64,000 nucleotides of DNA from Anthostomella pinea (GCA_963556695.1 CAUWAG010000006.1:806001-870000); one strand, 5' to 3'. Counted from the first letter of the stretch, positions 12,101 to 23,572 are shown. The notes: a model not told the origin generated them from the letters alone. Numbers and translations are program-made.

Positions 12101-13619
12101 GACTGGTTGTGGAAGCCGACGAACCTCACTTTTGCATTGGAACATCTCCCCGCACCCTCCTCTTTGGATATCATGACTTGCATGAAGAGAAGGCCACTGT
12201 TCGATACTTGTAGACTGGTCATCATTGGCAATCTTTTACTTTGTACGGATTGAGCCCATGTCGTTTGGCGGATATACTACTATCGCTCTTATATCTTTTT
12301 TATTATTCCCTTGCGTTCTTTCCGTTTTGTTTACTACATACCCCAATCTCGATCGATAGCGAGCGACGGATTTTAGATCATACTCCAGCGTGGGTGTTTA
12401 ATCGCTTAGATATTCCAGTAGCGTGGGTGGCGGTGCAATATATGTGGTTGCGCCTTATATCTGACCGAGTGACTGACTGACTGGTTGTGCTTGTTCTATC
12501 TGTTGTTGGTGCTTGATACGGTGTGACTGGTGACAGATCGTATTGTCGCTGTGTCGAGTAGATGCGGAAGAGTGGTGTAGTGTATGCACTCAGTAGAGGC
12601 GAAACGCATTCCCGGCCGATTTGCCAATGGACCTCCTTCAGTTCTCGTATTCACAATACTTGCCTGGAAGAAGTCATCATGCGGTGCCTATCGGCGAATC
12701 TCATCACAATCAATGCGACCCATGCCGAAGAAAATGCCATGAATTCCGAGAGCGCCGAGATGAACGCGATGAAACAAAACAAGTGGCTGCAAACAAGATA
12801 GGGGGATCTGTGACTCTCATGCCGCCGTGGTGATGGTGGCTAGATCATATCGTGTCCAGCGCTATGGAATATAAACCCGGCCAGGCTGGTCCTGTCCGGG
12901 ATTGGCGCCTAGCACCTCGTTGTGGCTTTTCTTGCATATACACGGAGAAGTTACCTTACTCAGGCATGTTTGCCGTCGACGGGACGATCGATCTGGCATT
13001 TCAGCACTGGAATACGGAGGTGTACAAGGTAGGTTATCCCGGGGCATATGGAAGGCTGACTGACCGGTGTGGTGTGGGTGGTAACTATCGTCCGAGGTGC
13101 TGCTGCTATGGAACGTACTGTATAGCTGAAGGCCGCTTGCTACTAGATAGTCATGGTAAGTTTGATGCGAGATGATAGTTCTCGGCTTTTGCTTGTAGCA
13201 ACATTATTCCATGAAGTAAGCACCACTGAGCAGATGAAGCCACCGTGGTTGATATATTGCGCCGCTGGTAAAGCCGGCAATTATCATGAGGCCAGAGGTA
13301 CGGTCATCCCTGATAGATCCTCGTATACGCACTTGATCCCTGGAGATCAGTCAGGTCAGCAATACAAGAGGCAGTATTACATCTACAAGTGTCATAAGCG
13401 GTCGAGATAATAGTTTGCATATCACCTGGAATAATCAACATATTCTCGTTCGCTACCTCTGACGCATATCAACCTCGTGGACGAGCTCACATACGGAGAA
13501 GACGGGCTTCAATGCAAGCCAAATGGAAATGCCATATTCAAAACTGCTGTTGGAACGTAGGTACAATGTGAACACGCCAGTCCCCTCCTCGGCCAGCCGA
13601 CTTCCCCTATCATCATGCC
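12101..13619. other. Intergenic region, no supported gene
   Basis: It holds the 3' flank of the giant Gln-rich gene and the 3' flank of the peroxiredoxin gene, which converge here. Open frames are short and show no recognisable domain. Confidence 0.5.
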
Positions 13620-14279
13620 TCAGTTCGCCCCCATCTCCAAGGCATCAATCCACGCCAGCGCAACCTTCGGGTCCAGTCTAGTCTTGAAATCCGGATTAAC
13701 CCAAGCATTCCTCACCACGCCCTCGCGATCGACCAGCAGCGTGGCCGGGATAGGCACCTCCCAGCTATCATCGCCATTGCGCGCCTCCAGATCGATACCC
13801 ACGCTCTTGTGGAAGTCCCTGGCGCCCGACTGGTCGTACATAATGCCCAGCTGGCGCGCGAGCGCGTTGTGTAGGTCTGTTAGTACCGGGAATCGAAGCT
13901 CGTGCTTCTCGGTCATGGTCATGTTGCCGTTGGGCAGCTCGGGCGAGACTGCGACGAGGGTAACGCCGCGCGCCTCGAACTCGGGCAGGTGCTTCTGCAG
14001 GGAGGCGATGGCGAGGTTGCAGAAGGGACACCACTCGCCGCGATAGAAGGTGATGAGCAGCGGGCCGCCTTTGGCGAGCAGGGAGGCGCTTGTGACGGGC
14101 TGGCCGGTGGCGTTGAGCATGGTGAAGGCCGGCAGCTTGTCGCCGGGCTTGACGACGGAGGCGGCATTGAAGGTCGAGAGGAACTTGGCGTGGCCTGCGG
14201 CGATGGGCGCGGCGAATTCGGGCTTGATGACGCTACTGGCTTTGGAAGCGACCGCTGATAGTTGTTCTGCGAGACTCAT
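13620..14279 (-). CDS. Peroxiredoxin-like AhpC/TSA-family thioredoxin-fold protein
   Basis: A single-exon gene of 219 residues. The AhpC/TSA core starts near residue 43 (VKPGDKLPAFTMLNATGQPV) and contains the redox motif FYRGEWCPFCN at about residues 78-88, with two cysteines spaced CPFC. This resembles the peroxiredoxin-like branch with a WCPxC site rather than classic PVCT peroxiredoxins. The segment LVAVSPELPNGNMTMTEKHELRFPVLTDLHNALARQLGI is the typical peroxiredoxin middle region, followed by PIPATLLVDREGVVRNAWVNPDF. By family it would reduce peroxides or act as a thiol oxidoreductase in the cytosol. No signal peptide is seen. The start fits family N-termini (SLAEQLSAVASKAS). Length is normal and the frame is intact. 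Confidence 0.93.
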   Translation of the reverse strand: MSLAEQLSAVASKASSVIKPEFAAPIAAGHAKFLSTFNAASVVKPGDKLPAFTMLNATGQPVTSASLLAKGGPLLITFYRGEWCPFCNLAIASLQKHLPEFEARGVTLVAVSPELPNGNMTMTEKHELRFPVLTDLHNALARQLGIMYDQSGARDFHKSVGIDLEARNGDDSWEVPIPATLLVDREGVVRNAWVNPDFKTRLDPKVALAWIDALEMGAN

Positions 14280-14791
14280 CTTGACTAGTGGAGGGAGTAA
14301 TGGTATGAGGATCTGATGGTTGTTGATGATCGAGGAAGAGTCGAGGATTGGTAAATGCCAAAAATGAGAGGATTGTGAGTGGCTTAGATCTCGGTGGTCG
14401 TCTTGACTGGATCTCGTCTGGTCACAAACTCTTGACCGACGAGACGCTCCTTCTTATATACACATATCACTCCATGTCATCCCAGTCGCGGCTTCGATAG
14501 GATGGATACCACCCACACCCAGAAAGCATTGCCATCACATGATGATGCACACGGTTAGCTTGATGATCGCCCGGCCATGCCTTCCCACTCGTTTCAATAT
14601 TGATGAGTAAGAGCGCGACAGCACACCATGGAGGTGGGCATGACCCCCATCTGCCGCGTGACTCGCCGAATGCAACCTTGCAAAACTCGGGAACAGAGGC
14701 TTCATCAATGCACCTTGAGGCGATTTGCGCGTCCGAAATGGGGTCTGTCGCTAGCAGATCCGATATTCGATATTCAATTCGCGGTCGAGTA

Positions 14792-14857
14792 TACCAACAT
14801 GGGAAAATGGTATTCCCATCTTAACCAAGATGGGAATATGGTATCCCTATCTTGGTG
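14792..14857. repeat. Long imperfect hairpin with a perfect 12-bp core
   Basis: TATTCCCATCTT (14811-14822), loop AACC, then AAGATGGGAATA (14827-14838) is a perfect stem. Weaker pairing continues outwards between ACCAACATGGGAAAATGG and the TGGTATCCCTATCTTGGT side. It may be a small palindromic element. Confidence 0.7.
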
Positions 14858-15200
14858 GAGTAAGTTAGTGCCTGCATTAGTACCGTCAAGGGCACTGTCA
14901 AGACCGTTTTCTTCTTTGGGAGATCGGCAAGCATGTTGCCCAAACCGTCGATGCCGTGCAACCACCTCTTGCCCGTTTTTGCCGTGGTTTTCCTTACTTC
15001 GAAGTAGGTGGTGCCCTGAACGGTTCTGGCCCTTGCCTTTTCGGTACTTCTGTGTACATGTGTACAGTCGCCCCCCATAATAACCTTGTCTCCGTTCGAC
15101 ACGCCCTCATACGTTATAAGGCTCCGTACGCGCTATGTTAATAAGATTCCAGATCACCCGTGAAACTTTCGAAATATTGGCATAAGCAGATAGGAACAAA

Positions 15201-15260
15201 CAGCTCTAGTTTAATGCGCTCCTTTCAATGCTTATTCCATCGTGCTTATTCTGATTTCAT
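15201..15260 (+). repeat. Left copy of a ~60-bp inverted repeat (partner 19626-19684)
   Basis: The stretch TTTAATGCGCTCCTTTCAATGC followed by TTATTCCATCGTGCTTATTC recurs nearly unchanged in reverse orientation 4.4 kb away. It contains inverted copies of the word TGCTTATTC. Confidence 0.8.
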
Positions 15261-15329
15261 GAATTCAACAAAACGCTCCCACTCTGTACCTCGAACAAAG
15301 GATCTCTCAGCTGGCGCTAGAACGCACTG

Positions 15330-16466
15330 CTAGATGACCTCCACCCCCTTGGTGTATCCACGAAAGTCTGCCAATTCCTTCCATGCCGCTATCTCGGTGT
15401 CCTCCAGTGCCCGTAGTTTGTTTTCAGTCCGCAAGTGCAGAGTGACCTTGCCGTCGGATCTCACTCTGAACTCAAAGAAAAACGTTATAGGTTAGGCCCG
15501 TATCTTCAACCTATTCCAGTCGCCTGGCCGGAAGGGGATATAGCGTCTATACTCGAAGAAAGTCAATCCGTCAACGAAGCGCGACACTTCTAGTCGCTGA
15601 AGGATAGTGCTCCCACAAGCTAGCGAGAAGCCCATATCACGGTCGAAATATTCCCTATAGCTTGTTGGTCCATGCCCTTCTATAACGACCTCCTCAAGCC
15701 GCGTACATCGGATTGCTTGGGCTAAAACAGCATGTTGCTGGCTCCGCCACGCCTCGTCAGGTCCGCGCCAGAAGGGAGGTCCCAGCCAGAACGGATCGCA
15801 TGCGAACTTGCGGTGCTGTGGCAACGCTCGCAGGATGGGAATCAACCCACCTTCTGCTGCCGAGAAATCCCGCCGGCCGCGTACATGGAAGACCCCAATG
15901 AATTCAACCGGGACGCTATCGAGAGAGCCCAGGTCAAGCTGTAGGCCTTCTGGTGGTCCGCGCAACCTCATTCTGGCTTCGTATAGCGTACGCGAGTCCA
16001 GTACACTTTTAGCGTTTTGCCAGCCATGAATTATGTCGTTGCAATAGAATCGACTGGTGTAGCGTCGGTAGATGTGGTCATCGTCGCTTGGCGACCAAGC
16101 GCTTAGTTCGAAGTGAAGTTGGCGGCCAGCACTGTGTGATTGCTAGGCTCTCAGGTGGCTAAACAGATCATGAACTGCTGAAGTGAAGATTTGGTTATGT
16201 TCGGCAATCTCCTCTGGCGACTCGGGTTGAAGACAGACGGGACAGTCTTACTTGGGGAACCGCAGTTGCAGGCTGATCTTGATGACGACCTTTCGACGTG
16301 GGCCACAGACGAAGTTAGCGAAGTCTGCAATGTCGTGCTGGTCCAGTCGCAAGCTGCGGAAGATATGTGGCTGGAAACCCGGCTGCCACTCGCGGGAGAC
16401 CGTGGCGTATGGTGAGAGCCGGTGGGTGGGTTGACGGTCATCAAGTAGCGTGCTCCATATCATCAA
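15330..16466 (-). pseudogene. F-box-like protein, degraded
   Basis: The minus strand begins with a truncated F-box-like start (MIWSTLLDDRQPTHRLSPYATVSREWQPGFQPHIFRSLRL at 16466 downward), the pattern seen in fungal F-box proteins. Homologous-looking coding sequence resumes from about 16130 to 15492 (SPSDDDHIYRRYTSRFYC..., then GLIPILRALPQHRKFACDPFW). An in-frame TAA at 15492-15494 follows KIRA. The same frame then continues for 53 plausible residues (ITFFFEFRVRSDGKVTLHLR...) to TAG at 15330-15332. The first residues of a normal F-box are missing upstream of 16466, where stops occur. I infer a pseudogene. An intron covering the stop cannot be fully excluded. Confidence 0.65.
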
Positions 16467-16999
16467 TTACCCTCTAAAAGGCAGCCTGATGATGTTTTGA
16501 AAGGGAAGATGGATGACGGAGTGGTGACAGGCACACCTAGAGTTCAGATCCAAGCTTTTGGTATAAGCACCGGCATAAGCAGTCATGTGCATAATCTGAC
16601 TTGGTCGCTGCTTCTTATTACACCATGATTATCCAACTTGGATGATTTAGAGGAACTGCGACGAGTGCTGGTTGGGAAGCGACACCTGTGCCTACATATA
16701 GTCTAAGCCAGGTGCATAGTACACATGTACCCTACCTTACCTATAGGTACACTAAACCTTTAAAAGTATCCGTAAATCCCTCGTCCCGCATAATAAAGGT
16801 GTACTAATAATAATTAGAATAAGCACTGTAAAATAAGCATCGTATATATTTAATTAGATTAAATCTGCTTATTTCAAGGTTTTTATCTTATTTATACGAA
16901 TATAACGTTTATATAAGTATTCAAAGGTTATTAAAAACGGGTCGAACGAAGACTTATATAATGTAGTTATATATATATATATATATATAAGTCTATATA
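16467..16999. other. AT-rich flank of the Fot1 element
   Basis: No gene is seen. The AT content rises towards 17.0 kb and there is an (AT)n run at about 16970-16990. Several ATAAGCA/TGCTTAT words occur (16563, 16575, 16820, 16835, 16865), the same word that makes up the 15201 and 19626 repeats. Confidence 0.55.
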
Positions 17000-18769
17000 A
17001 CGTGGATGACAAGCGAGCGGCAATTACAAGCGAACAGCAACTTTTCACCAACCTTCTAACCAACATGTCAAATAACTCGACCACAACGCATTTAATTCAA
17101 TCTAATCAATTGGATTCTTCTTCTTCAGACGTTTCTATCTCTATTGTACAAGTTCGCGCATTATGGCTAGTGTTGCCGCAAACGCCACAACGTCGCTCAC
17201 GCGCTGCCGCCCTCCTCGGACGATGACTACCTTCACCCATTTCCTGTCTTGCCAGCTCATTACCATCCTTTACAGCCTGGAGACCTATTATATTTTCAAC
17301 AGAAAGTACTCCTTTTTTCATTAAACATTTGTTTTTTGTCCTTCAGTGTTTACTTAATAGGTGATTGGCCTCCTCTAGCTCGCGGACCCAGGAATCAACC
17401 AAAGCGACCTTGTGCATAAGACCGTATTTAGCCTTTGAAAATGAGCTCAACGCATCAACTATTGATGTAGGTGAGCTTCCCTGGTGGTTTCTGACTCGAT
17501 TTCGGATGAAAACTGACTGGTTTACCGCTTCATTAATGGTGGTATGCGTCTTTAAAGTCTAAGTAATGGGTGGCAGATGGGGTCTGGCGACGGTGTTCGT
17601 ACGACAGCGACAACATCCAGCTTCAAAATGACACTTTCTGGGTCAAAAGGAACAAGCCCAGTGGCACTAAAACCTGTTTGAATGTTTCCTGGTGTCATAG
17701 CAGCGTTATATACTTCACAAAATACTGCAAGGAAGTCCTCCTTTGAAACGTGGGTTATATGACGCCGGATGAGATCCTCAATCATGCGACCGTACGCTCG
17801 TTTGAGCGGGCTAAAACAACTGATATCTAAAGGCTAGAGCATGTGTGACGAGTGGGCAGGCATACAAAGGGTAATAATGCTATTATTCTAGTAATAATTC
17901 TCAAAGATCTGGGAATGGTGGCTTTCGTGACCATCTAGGATGAGGAGGCGTTTACTGGCAGTCATACGCGGTCTGGTATACTTGTCAAAATGCCGAATCC
18001 ATTCCAACCCAATCTCGTTCGTAGTCCAACCGTTATCGGACACAGCCACCTTTCAATTGCGTGGTAATGTTGTGTCGCAATACCATGACTCGAGGTGGGT
18101 TTTGCCCTGTAGAATGATAAGCAGCGGGACCACCCAGCCATCAGCATTGACAGCAGAAATTGCTGTAGACCATTCCTGTTGCCTTGCTGAGCTTGTCTAG
18201 GCCTACCAAGTCTTTCGGCACTTATAATGACTATTCCGGACCTAATAATGCCTATCATAAACCCAGTCTCATTAAAGTTATAAATATCCGCGTCTTAAAT
18301 ACTATATTTCGCGATTGCTGCCGCAACTTGCCGAAATCACGCGCAATACGCGTCCAGTTCTTTCCAACGCGTCTATCCCCACGCGCTGCCAATAATGGAT
18401 TCGCCATATCTTCAACATAACTGTGCCGGGGTGGAAATGCTCGCACATGCAGGTCAAGAATAAAGGAAAGAATGGCATTCTCTTTGGAAATCGTAAGTTT
18501 CAAAGTATTGGGTATGCTATCGCGTCGTGATAGTTGACCAGCGATTCTAGCCTTCAAGTTATTATATGGGACATAGAAAATCTTAGAAAGCTTACCAATG
18601 GTAATATGAGGGTCGCGTCGCTTAGCTTGGACAACAAACTGTAAGTCTGATTCGCTATAACGTAATGCCATTATTGTTGGTTGATCAATTAGGAGCCTTG
18701 ATTGAAAGGTTAGGTGGCTGGTGAAAAGTTGCCGTTCGCTTGTAATTGCCGCTCGCTTGTCATCCACGT
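17000..18769 (-). mobile_element. Fot1/pogo-like DNA transposon, complete ends, defective transposase
   Basis: The ends are inverted repeats of about 55 bp starting ACGTGGATGACAAGCGAGCG, flanked by TA on both sides (16998-16999 and 18770-18771), the target duplication of the Tc1/mariner-pogo superfamily. The transposase lies on the minus strand. It begins with a helix-turn-helix region (MALRYSESDLQFVVQAKRRDP, ATG at 18671) and CENP-B/Tc5-like DNA-binding sequence (RAFPPRHSYVEDMANPLLAARG...VGKNWTR). DDE-domain pieces follow: NADGWVVPL, LDGHESHHS, CMPAHSSHMLQPLDISCFSPLKRAYGRMIEDLI and GLVPFDPESVI. Frames are broken by stops and shifts. Compared with the sister copy at 39402-46769 it lacks about 90 bp near 18345. 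It is therefore a dead copy. Confidence 0.92.
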
Positions 18770-19279
18770 TATATACTATCAAAAAAGTTAAAAAACAATA
18801 TAAAGTATCTTTTTTACACATTTTCAATCCGGATAAACGTTGTTACTAAGCTTTTAAACCGCTTTTATTACTATCTTTCTTTTCCATCCCTTTTTAAAGT
18901 GGCGGCTAAATTAAGTCGCTCGTATTAAATCTCGAAAGAAAAACAAAATCCCATCCAAAACAACAGAGACAGAAATTCCTTTACCATAGGGAAAGATTTC
19001 GATGAACCCCTGTCCTCCTTTTATCAAAGGCTCAGTCTCGTTAGCAACGAAGAGATCTAAGACGTCAGGGAGCCAGCAGTGAATTTAGAATCTCCTCCCA
19101 AGAGACACGTGTGCTGGAGCGGGTTATACACTGAACCTACAACAGTGTTCGTCTCTCCTCCGGTCCGAGTAGTAAATGGTGGAGCAGATTCCTTACTTGA
19201 ATGTAGCTACTCTTGAAGGGGCGTAACGTGTAGTGAATCAAGTTGAAACCAGTATCTGCAGGATGCTTAATCCGGGAAC

Positions 19280-19410
19280 TGTCAGGAAGCACATCCTGGG
19301 AACAAAGGAACCATTCATGTACATATACATGGCCCCCAGGCCTGATTAGTATTGTAGCCCTCTGCAGAACAACATACATTCTACCCCCCCTTATGGTTGG
19401 CCTTCTGACA
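19280..19410 (+). mobile_element. Very short solo LTR, family C (131 bp), TSD GGAAC
   Basis: The element starts TGTCAGGAAGCA and ends GGCCTTCTGACA (TG...CA with inverted ends). It is flanked by the 5-bp direct repeat GGAAC (19275-19279 and 19411-19415). A second copy of 133 bp with a different duplication lies at 34533-34665. The size suggests a TRIM/SMART-like element. Confidence 0.85.
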
Positions 19411-19625
19411 GGAACCACACGGGCCACGGGGGTCTGGTACCTAGGGGTATCCAGGGGCGCCGACAGCGCCTTATAACTAGATAGTGGGTGTTTCCCCATC
19501 CTCGTCAGAGCGCCACATATGAACTAGTCACCAAAACTATCTAACAGCAAGCCGCCTTTAGCTACACTGAACCCTCAGGAGTCTCCGTACACCACTCGTC
19601 CGTCCAGCAAATAACGGTAAACTCA

Positions 19626-19684
19626 TCGAATCGGAATAAGCACGATGGAATAAGCATTGAAAGGAGCGCATTAAACCAGAGCTG
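19626..19684 (-). repeat. Right copy of the ~60-bp inverted repeat
   Basis: Reverse complement of 15201-15260 with a few differences. It contains GGAATAAGCA twice on the plus strand and TGCTTATTCC at its outer end. Confidence 0.8.
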
Positions 19685-20356
19685 CTTATTCCAGTTTTTT
19701 TAAATTTCCAATTCTCCACGTGAGATCTTGACATGGTGCGCAAGTAGACTCATGATGGCTGATTGCACCTTAATCTGCGTCCGCCTAAGCGACTCGGCCG
19801 ATACTCACCCACCGAGTCCCCATACATTGACCACTCCGTAATCCTCGTACAGTTCTGTATTCCAGTGTCAGGAAATAAGAGCGTCGGACGGCACACATGT
19901 CTGTCTACATGCGAGGAACCACTGGAGGTAGTCGTTGCGGCACCCCAGACGATATAGGACTGAATCGGATCGGGTTTCAAGGCCACGGACAAGACTTTAT
20001 ACAGTCTAGGATCAAGACGCGATGGCATTGGAAAGATTTTCTATACTCCCTGGGGCATTGTCCTAGTTTCAAGTTAATACTGTCTATCGTGATGGACTCT
20101 TTCTTCGGCATACAGGGTGATATTATGGTGGCATTGGTGGCACTTGTTAACAAGCATCAGAAGACTATCTGCGAGAGTTGTTGTAGCCGCTCGACCGACT
20201 GGCACCGTCTGCTTGAATGAACTACGAGACATGCAACTCGACTTGCTTGTTTGTCAGCTATTTTCAAGTACTTTCTGTAGTACTTCCCGCATAGGACCAA
20301 CCCTCCCGACATTCAACCCCAATTTCATCAGTGTCCCTTCAACGCCACTATGTATC

Positions 20357-21600
20357 TTATTCTACCAAATACCGCAGCCCTTGCAACGACGAGAGCGTAC
20401 AGAGCGCACAACGCGCCTCGAGTCCCCCATTCCACCCTCCAATAACCTCAGCATCCGTCCCCTTGATCTTTGAGCACAGAAACCACCTCTTAAACTGCCT
20501 CGGAAAAGCTCCGTCGTCGTGCTCGTCAAACGACTTCCCCAGCTTCGCGCGGCAGTCGACGCACGTCCGCGGCTTCGCCATGAGCCACAGGTCGCCCACC
20601 GTGCTGCGCAGGTGGTGCATGACGTCGATGGCGAACTCGGGAAACTCGTCGATCAGCCCTCGCAGGCCGAACCGCGGATCCAGGTAGCGGAAGCCGCCGC
20701 GCACGTAGAACGAGATCAGGTGCAGCCGGATGGGGTTTCCGGCCACCATGGGGGATTGAGCGCTGTAGCTGGCCGAGACGGCTGCGCGGAACTTGGCTAG
20801 GACTTCCATGACGAACTCGTCGTCGGTGAGCGGGGCGGTCGGGATCGCCGTTTGAGCAGCGCTGGATCTGGTCGGCGAGTTGCCCATGCGAGACGAGACG
20901 AACTGATCAGAGTCGCGTTCTCCGATCAGAGAATGCAGTTGCGGATCGGTGCCCTCGCCGTCGGATAGCAGCAGGATCTCATTTGCGGCGCGCTTCAGGT
21001 TGATCTTGAGGGTGTTCACAGCGTCATCGCATAGGCCTGGCATCTTGAAGGCCTCGCCTAGCTCCCAGAGCTCGATGCGACTTGTGAAGTCGTATCGGCT
21101 GATCTCGTAACATCCTTTGGGTGGTCAGATCGTCAGTGAGGGATACATGAAACGCTCCAGCAGGGTGATGATGATGGCTCATTGTCGATGGGCATCGAGA
21201 AGGAGACAAAGTCGTAGTAACAGATGTATCTTACTGAAGTTGTAGATGTAGTGGATCATCTGGTCTACTTTCCATGCGCTCCAGTTGCATATCTCGACCA
21301 TCTTGACATCGTCCTTCTGTCACATTTGTCAGCGAACATCTCCAAGTCGACCTGTGATATGGACGGATACCCACGCTGATGTATTCATCGAAAGCCTTTT
21401 GGAAGTGACCCGAACGTTGACAAAGGACGGCCTGGTGTAGCTTCCACGTCTTGCCTTCGCACGTGAGTTCGACGTCGGCATGTTCTTCATCTTGATAGAG
21501 CCTAGATGAGAATATCAGAGACCCCCATTCCAGAGCTGGGGGTGTAGAGAGATAGAAAAAGGGACGGATGTTCTCACCGTCGGATCTGTTCCTCGTCCAT
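20357..21600 (-). CDS. BTB/POZ domain protein
   Basis: Four exons on the minus strand: 21600-21578, 21501-21375, 21316-21235 and 21114-20357, with introns of 76, 58 and 120 bp, all GT-AG. They give 329 residues in frame. Residues 1-85 form a BTB/POZ-type fold: LYQDEEHADVELTCEGKTWKLHQAVLCQRSGHFQKAFDEY, then VEICNWSAWKVDQMIHYIYNF and the helical IELWELGEAFKMPGLCDDAVNTL. The rest includes a Ser/Thr-rich linker (about residues 125-155) and a region with CVDCRAKLG and CALCTL cysteine pairs that might bind metal. By family it would mediate protein-protein contacts, often as an adaptor; the partner is unknown. The start is chosen because MDEEQIRR leads directly into the BTB motif across the first intron. 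Confidence 0.85.
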
Positions 21601-23040
21601 TCTCACGTCTTGCCATTGCGTGTCCCTGATGGGCGACACCCCGTATGTTGGGCTGGATATGTCCTCCATCTCCTCCTCAGAGGTCGATGACCCGGATTCG
21701 GCTCGCTGGGTGTAGTCGACCATGTTGTCGTATCTTGCTTGTCGGGTGAGTAGCCAAGGTAACCAATGTATGAACGAAGCTTCAAACGCCTGATGGAACC
21801 CTCTTCAAATATTCAGGGGATGATCAGAGAGATAGGAATGTCGATGCTTGTGGATTCTGGAATGATGAAGCATATGTATATTCCCGTGAGCAAACCTAAA
21901 TGAAAGCAACTTGTACCTAGTATTATCCTGAAGCATCGTCCTTGCAGCAGTCTGCCCTTGTTGTTCTGCTGCAACATCTGGAATCCAATCCTAGGCTGAA
22001 GCGGCGTGGACAAACCGCCTTGAAGCACCATTGTGTGTCGTCCTTTCAGATGTGCGTCAACCCAGACCTGCACGAAACAGTCCAAGGTCTGGTTGCTGAC
22101 TCCAAGCATGACTCTTCCTTTGACTTGAAGCCTGAAACCAAGATGTCGAATGGCAAGAGAAAACTCTGGCCGTCTCAGATGTGACTGCAGGAAGCTACCA
22201 GACAAAGGAGGTGCAGTCACAACATCCGATGAAGTGTGTTGGCAATAGACACCCGCTCAGAGGCTCCCGGAATATGCGATGCTGAGTTCCTGTCCAGGGG
22301 TACTGCTACCGTGCTACACATAGCGTACAAGAGCCAGATGTACGGCACCCTGCCTTCCCTTTCCTTCTTTCTTCGGTGCAGTGTGTCTATGTATGCACTC
22401 AACCTCAAAGACGTACACAGACGATTCCTTGAAGCATCAAGAGCCCAATCTCACAATGACCTCAGGGGCCTACCTTTAGCTGACTAACGAGACGACCGAG
22501 CTTGTTGTCATTATTCTTCATGCGCCAGCTTTTCATCAGGAGCCCCTTCTACCCCTTTCTCCTGTCCAGCCGCGTCGATTAGGTGCAGGGCGCCCTGATA
22601 GCCGAAAGCGGAACCGGCGAGGTGGAGACTCGATCGTTCAGTCGGTCGCGTTGGCACTTTACCCATGGGCGCAAGAGGGCATCACGGGTTTTCCGTCTGA
22701 TCCTAAGCACGATCACTGAGCGTTGACAGCGTTGCGGCATTTTTATCTACCGAAGCTTGGGACAGCCGGCAGATCGGATGCGGCGTTCGGCACACGGGGT
22801 GTGTAACGTTATGTCGTAGTAATCATGCTGTGAAACGCTCGGCATTAGCGCCCGCCGATGAGCGAGCGAAGGAAGTCAAACATCCACCCGCCCGCAGCAA
22901 GGGATTGAAATCATCACCATGCAGTGCATACATATGAAGCCCCAAACACGCATGAGATATCCGGTATCCCTTTTTCCCACCTCATCTTCGAGCACTTAAA
23001 CGATCAATAAAAACTAGTTGGCCTTGTTTTACACCGAACC
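21601..23040. other. Intergenic region, no supported gene
   Basis: Promoter side of both the BTB gene (minus) and the small conserved gene (plus), which are divergent. Open frames are short and unrecognised. Confidence 0.5.
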
Positions 23041-23572
23041 ATGCCCGCCCTATCCGAGCCCATCCCCGTCGTGCTCATCGGCCGGAGCATAGAGATGGGC
23101 AAGCCAGTGTCCGAGCTGCTGCTGCCCGAATACGAAGGTAAAGTTATACTCTAACCCGCACGTAATCGAACCCACTATCCACCATCCACAACCCAAAAAC
23201 CTAACCAAATCAGTGATCCGCTTCATCCAATCTTTCGAATCCGCACAATCCGAGCTCCCGCACCTGCTCGCCGGCCACCAGCCCCCCACACCAGGCACCA
23301 ACGCCGTCGGCACGGAGGACTACAGCCGCGGCGCACCGCGCATCGTCATCCTCGGCCGCTTCTTCCTGCCCGAGCAGGCCGAGCAGCTGCGCAGCGCGAC
23401 CACGGGGACGAACGCGGACCCCGTGGCTTGGATCGTGGGCGATCCGGCCAAGACCCCGCCTGGTAACGGGCCGCCGCCGGGGTTTGAGAAGGTGATTGCG
23501 AGGACGGTTAAGGAGGCGATTAGGGGGTGGAGGGATGGGGGCGCGAAAGAAAATGGGGTGGTCTTGTTTTGA
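23041..23572 (+). CDS. Small conserved fungal protein, Rossmann-like, unknown role
   Basis: Two exons, 23041-23137 and 23214-23572, flank a 76-bp intron (GTAAAG...ATCAG) and give 151 residues. The N-terminus PVVLIGRSIEMGKPVSELLLPEYE followed by VIRFIQSFESAQSELPHLLAG looks like a beta-alpha-beta start. The middle has PRIVILGRFFLPEQAEQL, and the end has DPVAWIVGDPAKTPPG and ARTVKEAIRGW. I recognise this as a recurring hypothetical protein in fungi and know no biochemical function. The frame is intact. The start ATG is preceded by ACACCGAACC and is the only one that fits the first exon. Confidence 0.82.

Larger units (their letters stand above)
14280..15329. other. Promoter of the peroxiredoxin gene and start of a repeat island
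   Basis: The part next to 14280 is the probable promoter of the minus-strand peroxiredoxin gene. From about 14.79 kb the sequence turns repeat-like: a long hairpin (14792-14857), then the inverted-repeat copy at 15201-15260. A minus-strand frame at 14821-15102 shows no recognised domain. Confidence 0.5.
18770..20356. other. Repeat-rich intergenic region
   Basis: AT-rich sequence to about 18.96 kb, then mixed sequence with no recognised gene. It contains a solo LTR (19280-19410) and the right copy of the inverted repeat (19626-19684). The segment 19.75-20.35 kb is the 3' flank of the BTB gene, with nothing else visible. Confidence 0.5.

Noticed and set aside
12700..12760. CDPCRRKCH-like sequence resembling a Zn2Cys6 motif
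   Set aside because: Only one partial cysteine cluster in a 70-codon frame, with wrong spacing and no continuation.
14821..15102. Minus-strand frame TYFEVRKTTAKTGKRWLHGIDGLGNML as a transposase piece
   Set aside because: Looks protein-like but matches no family I can identify; not listed as a gene.
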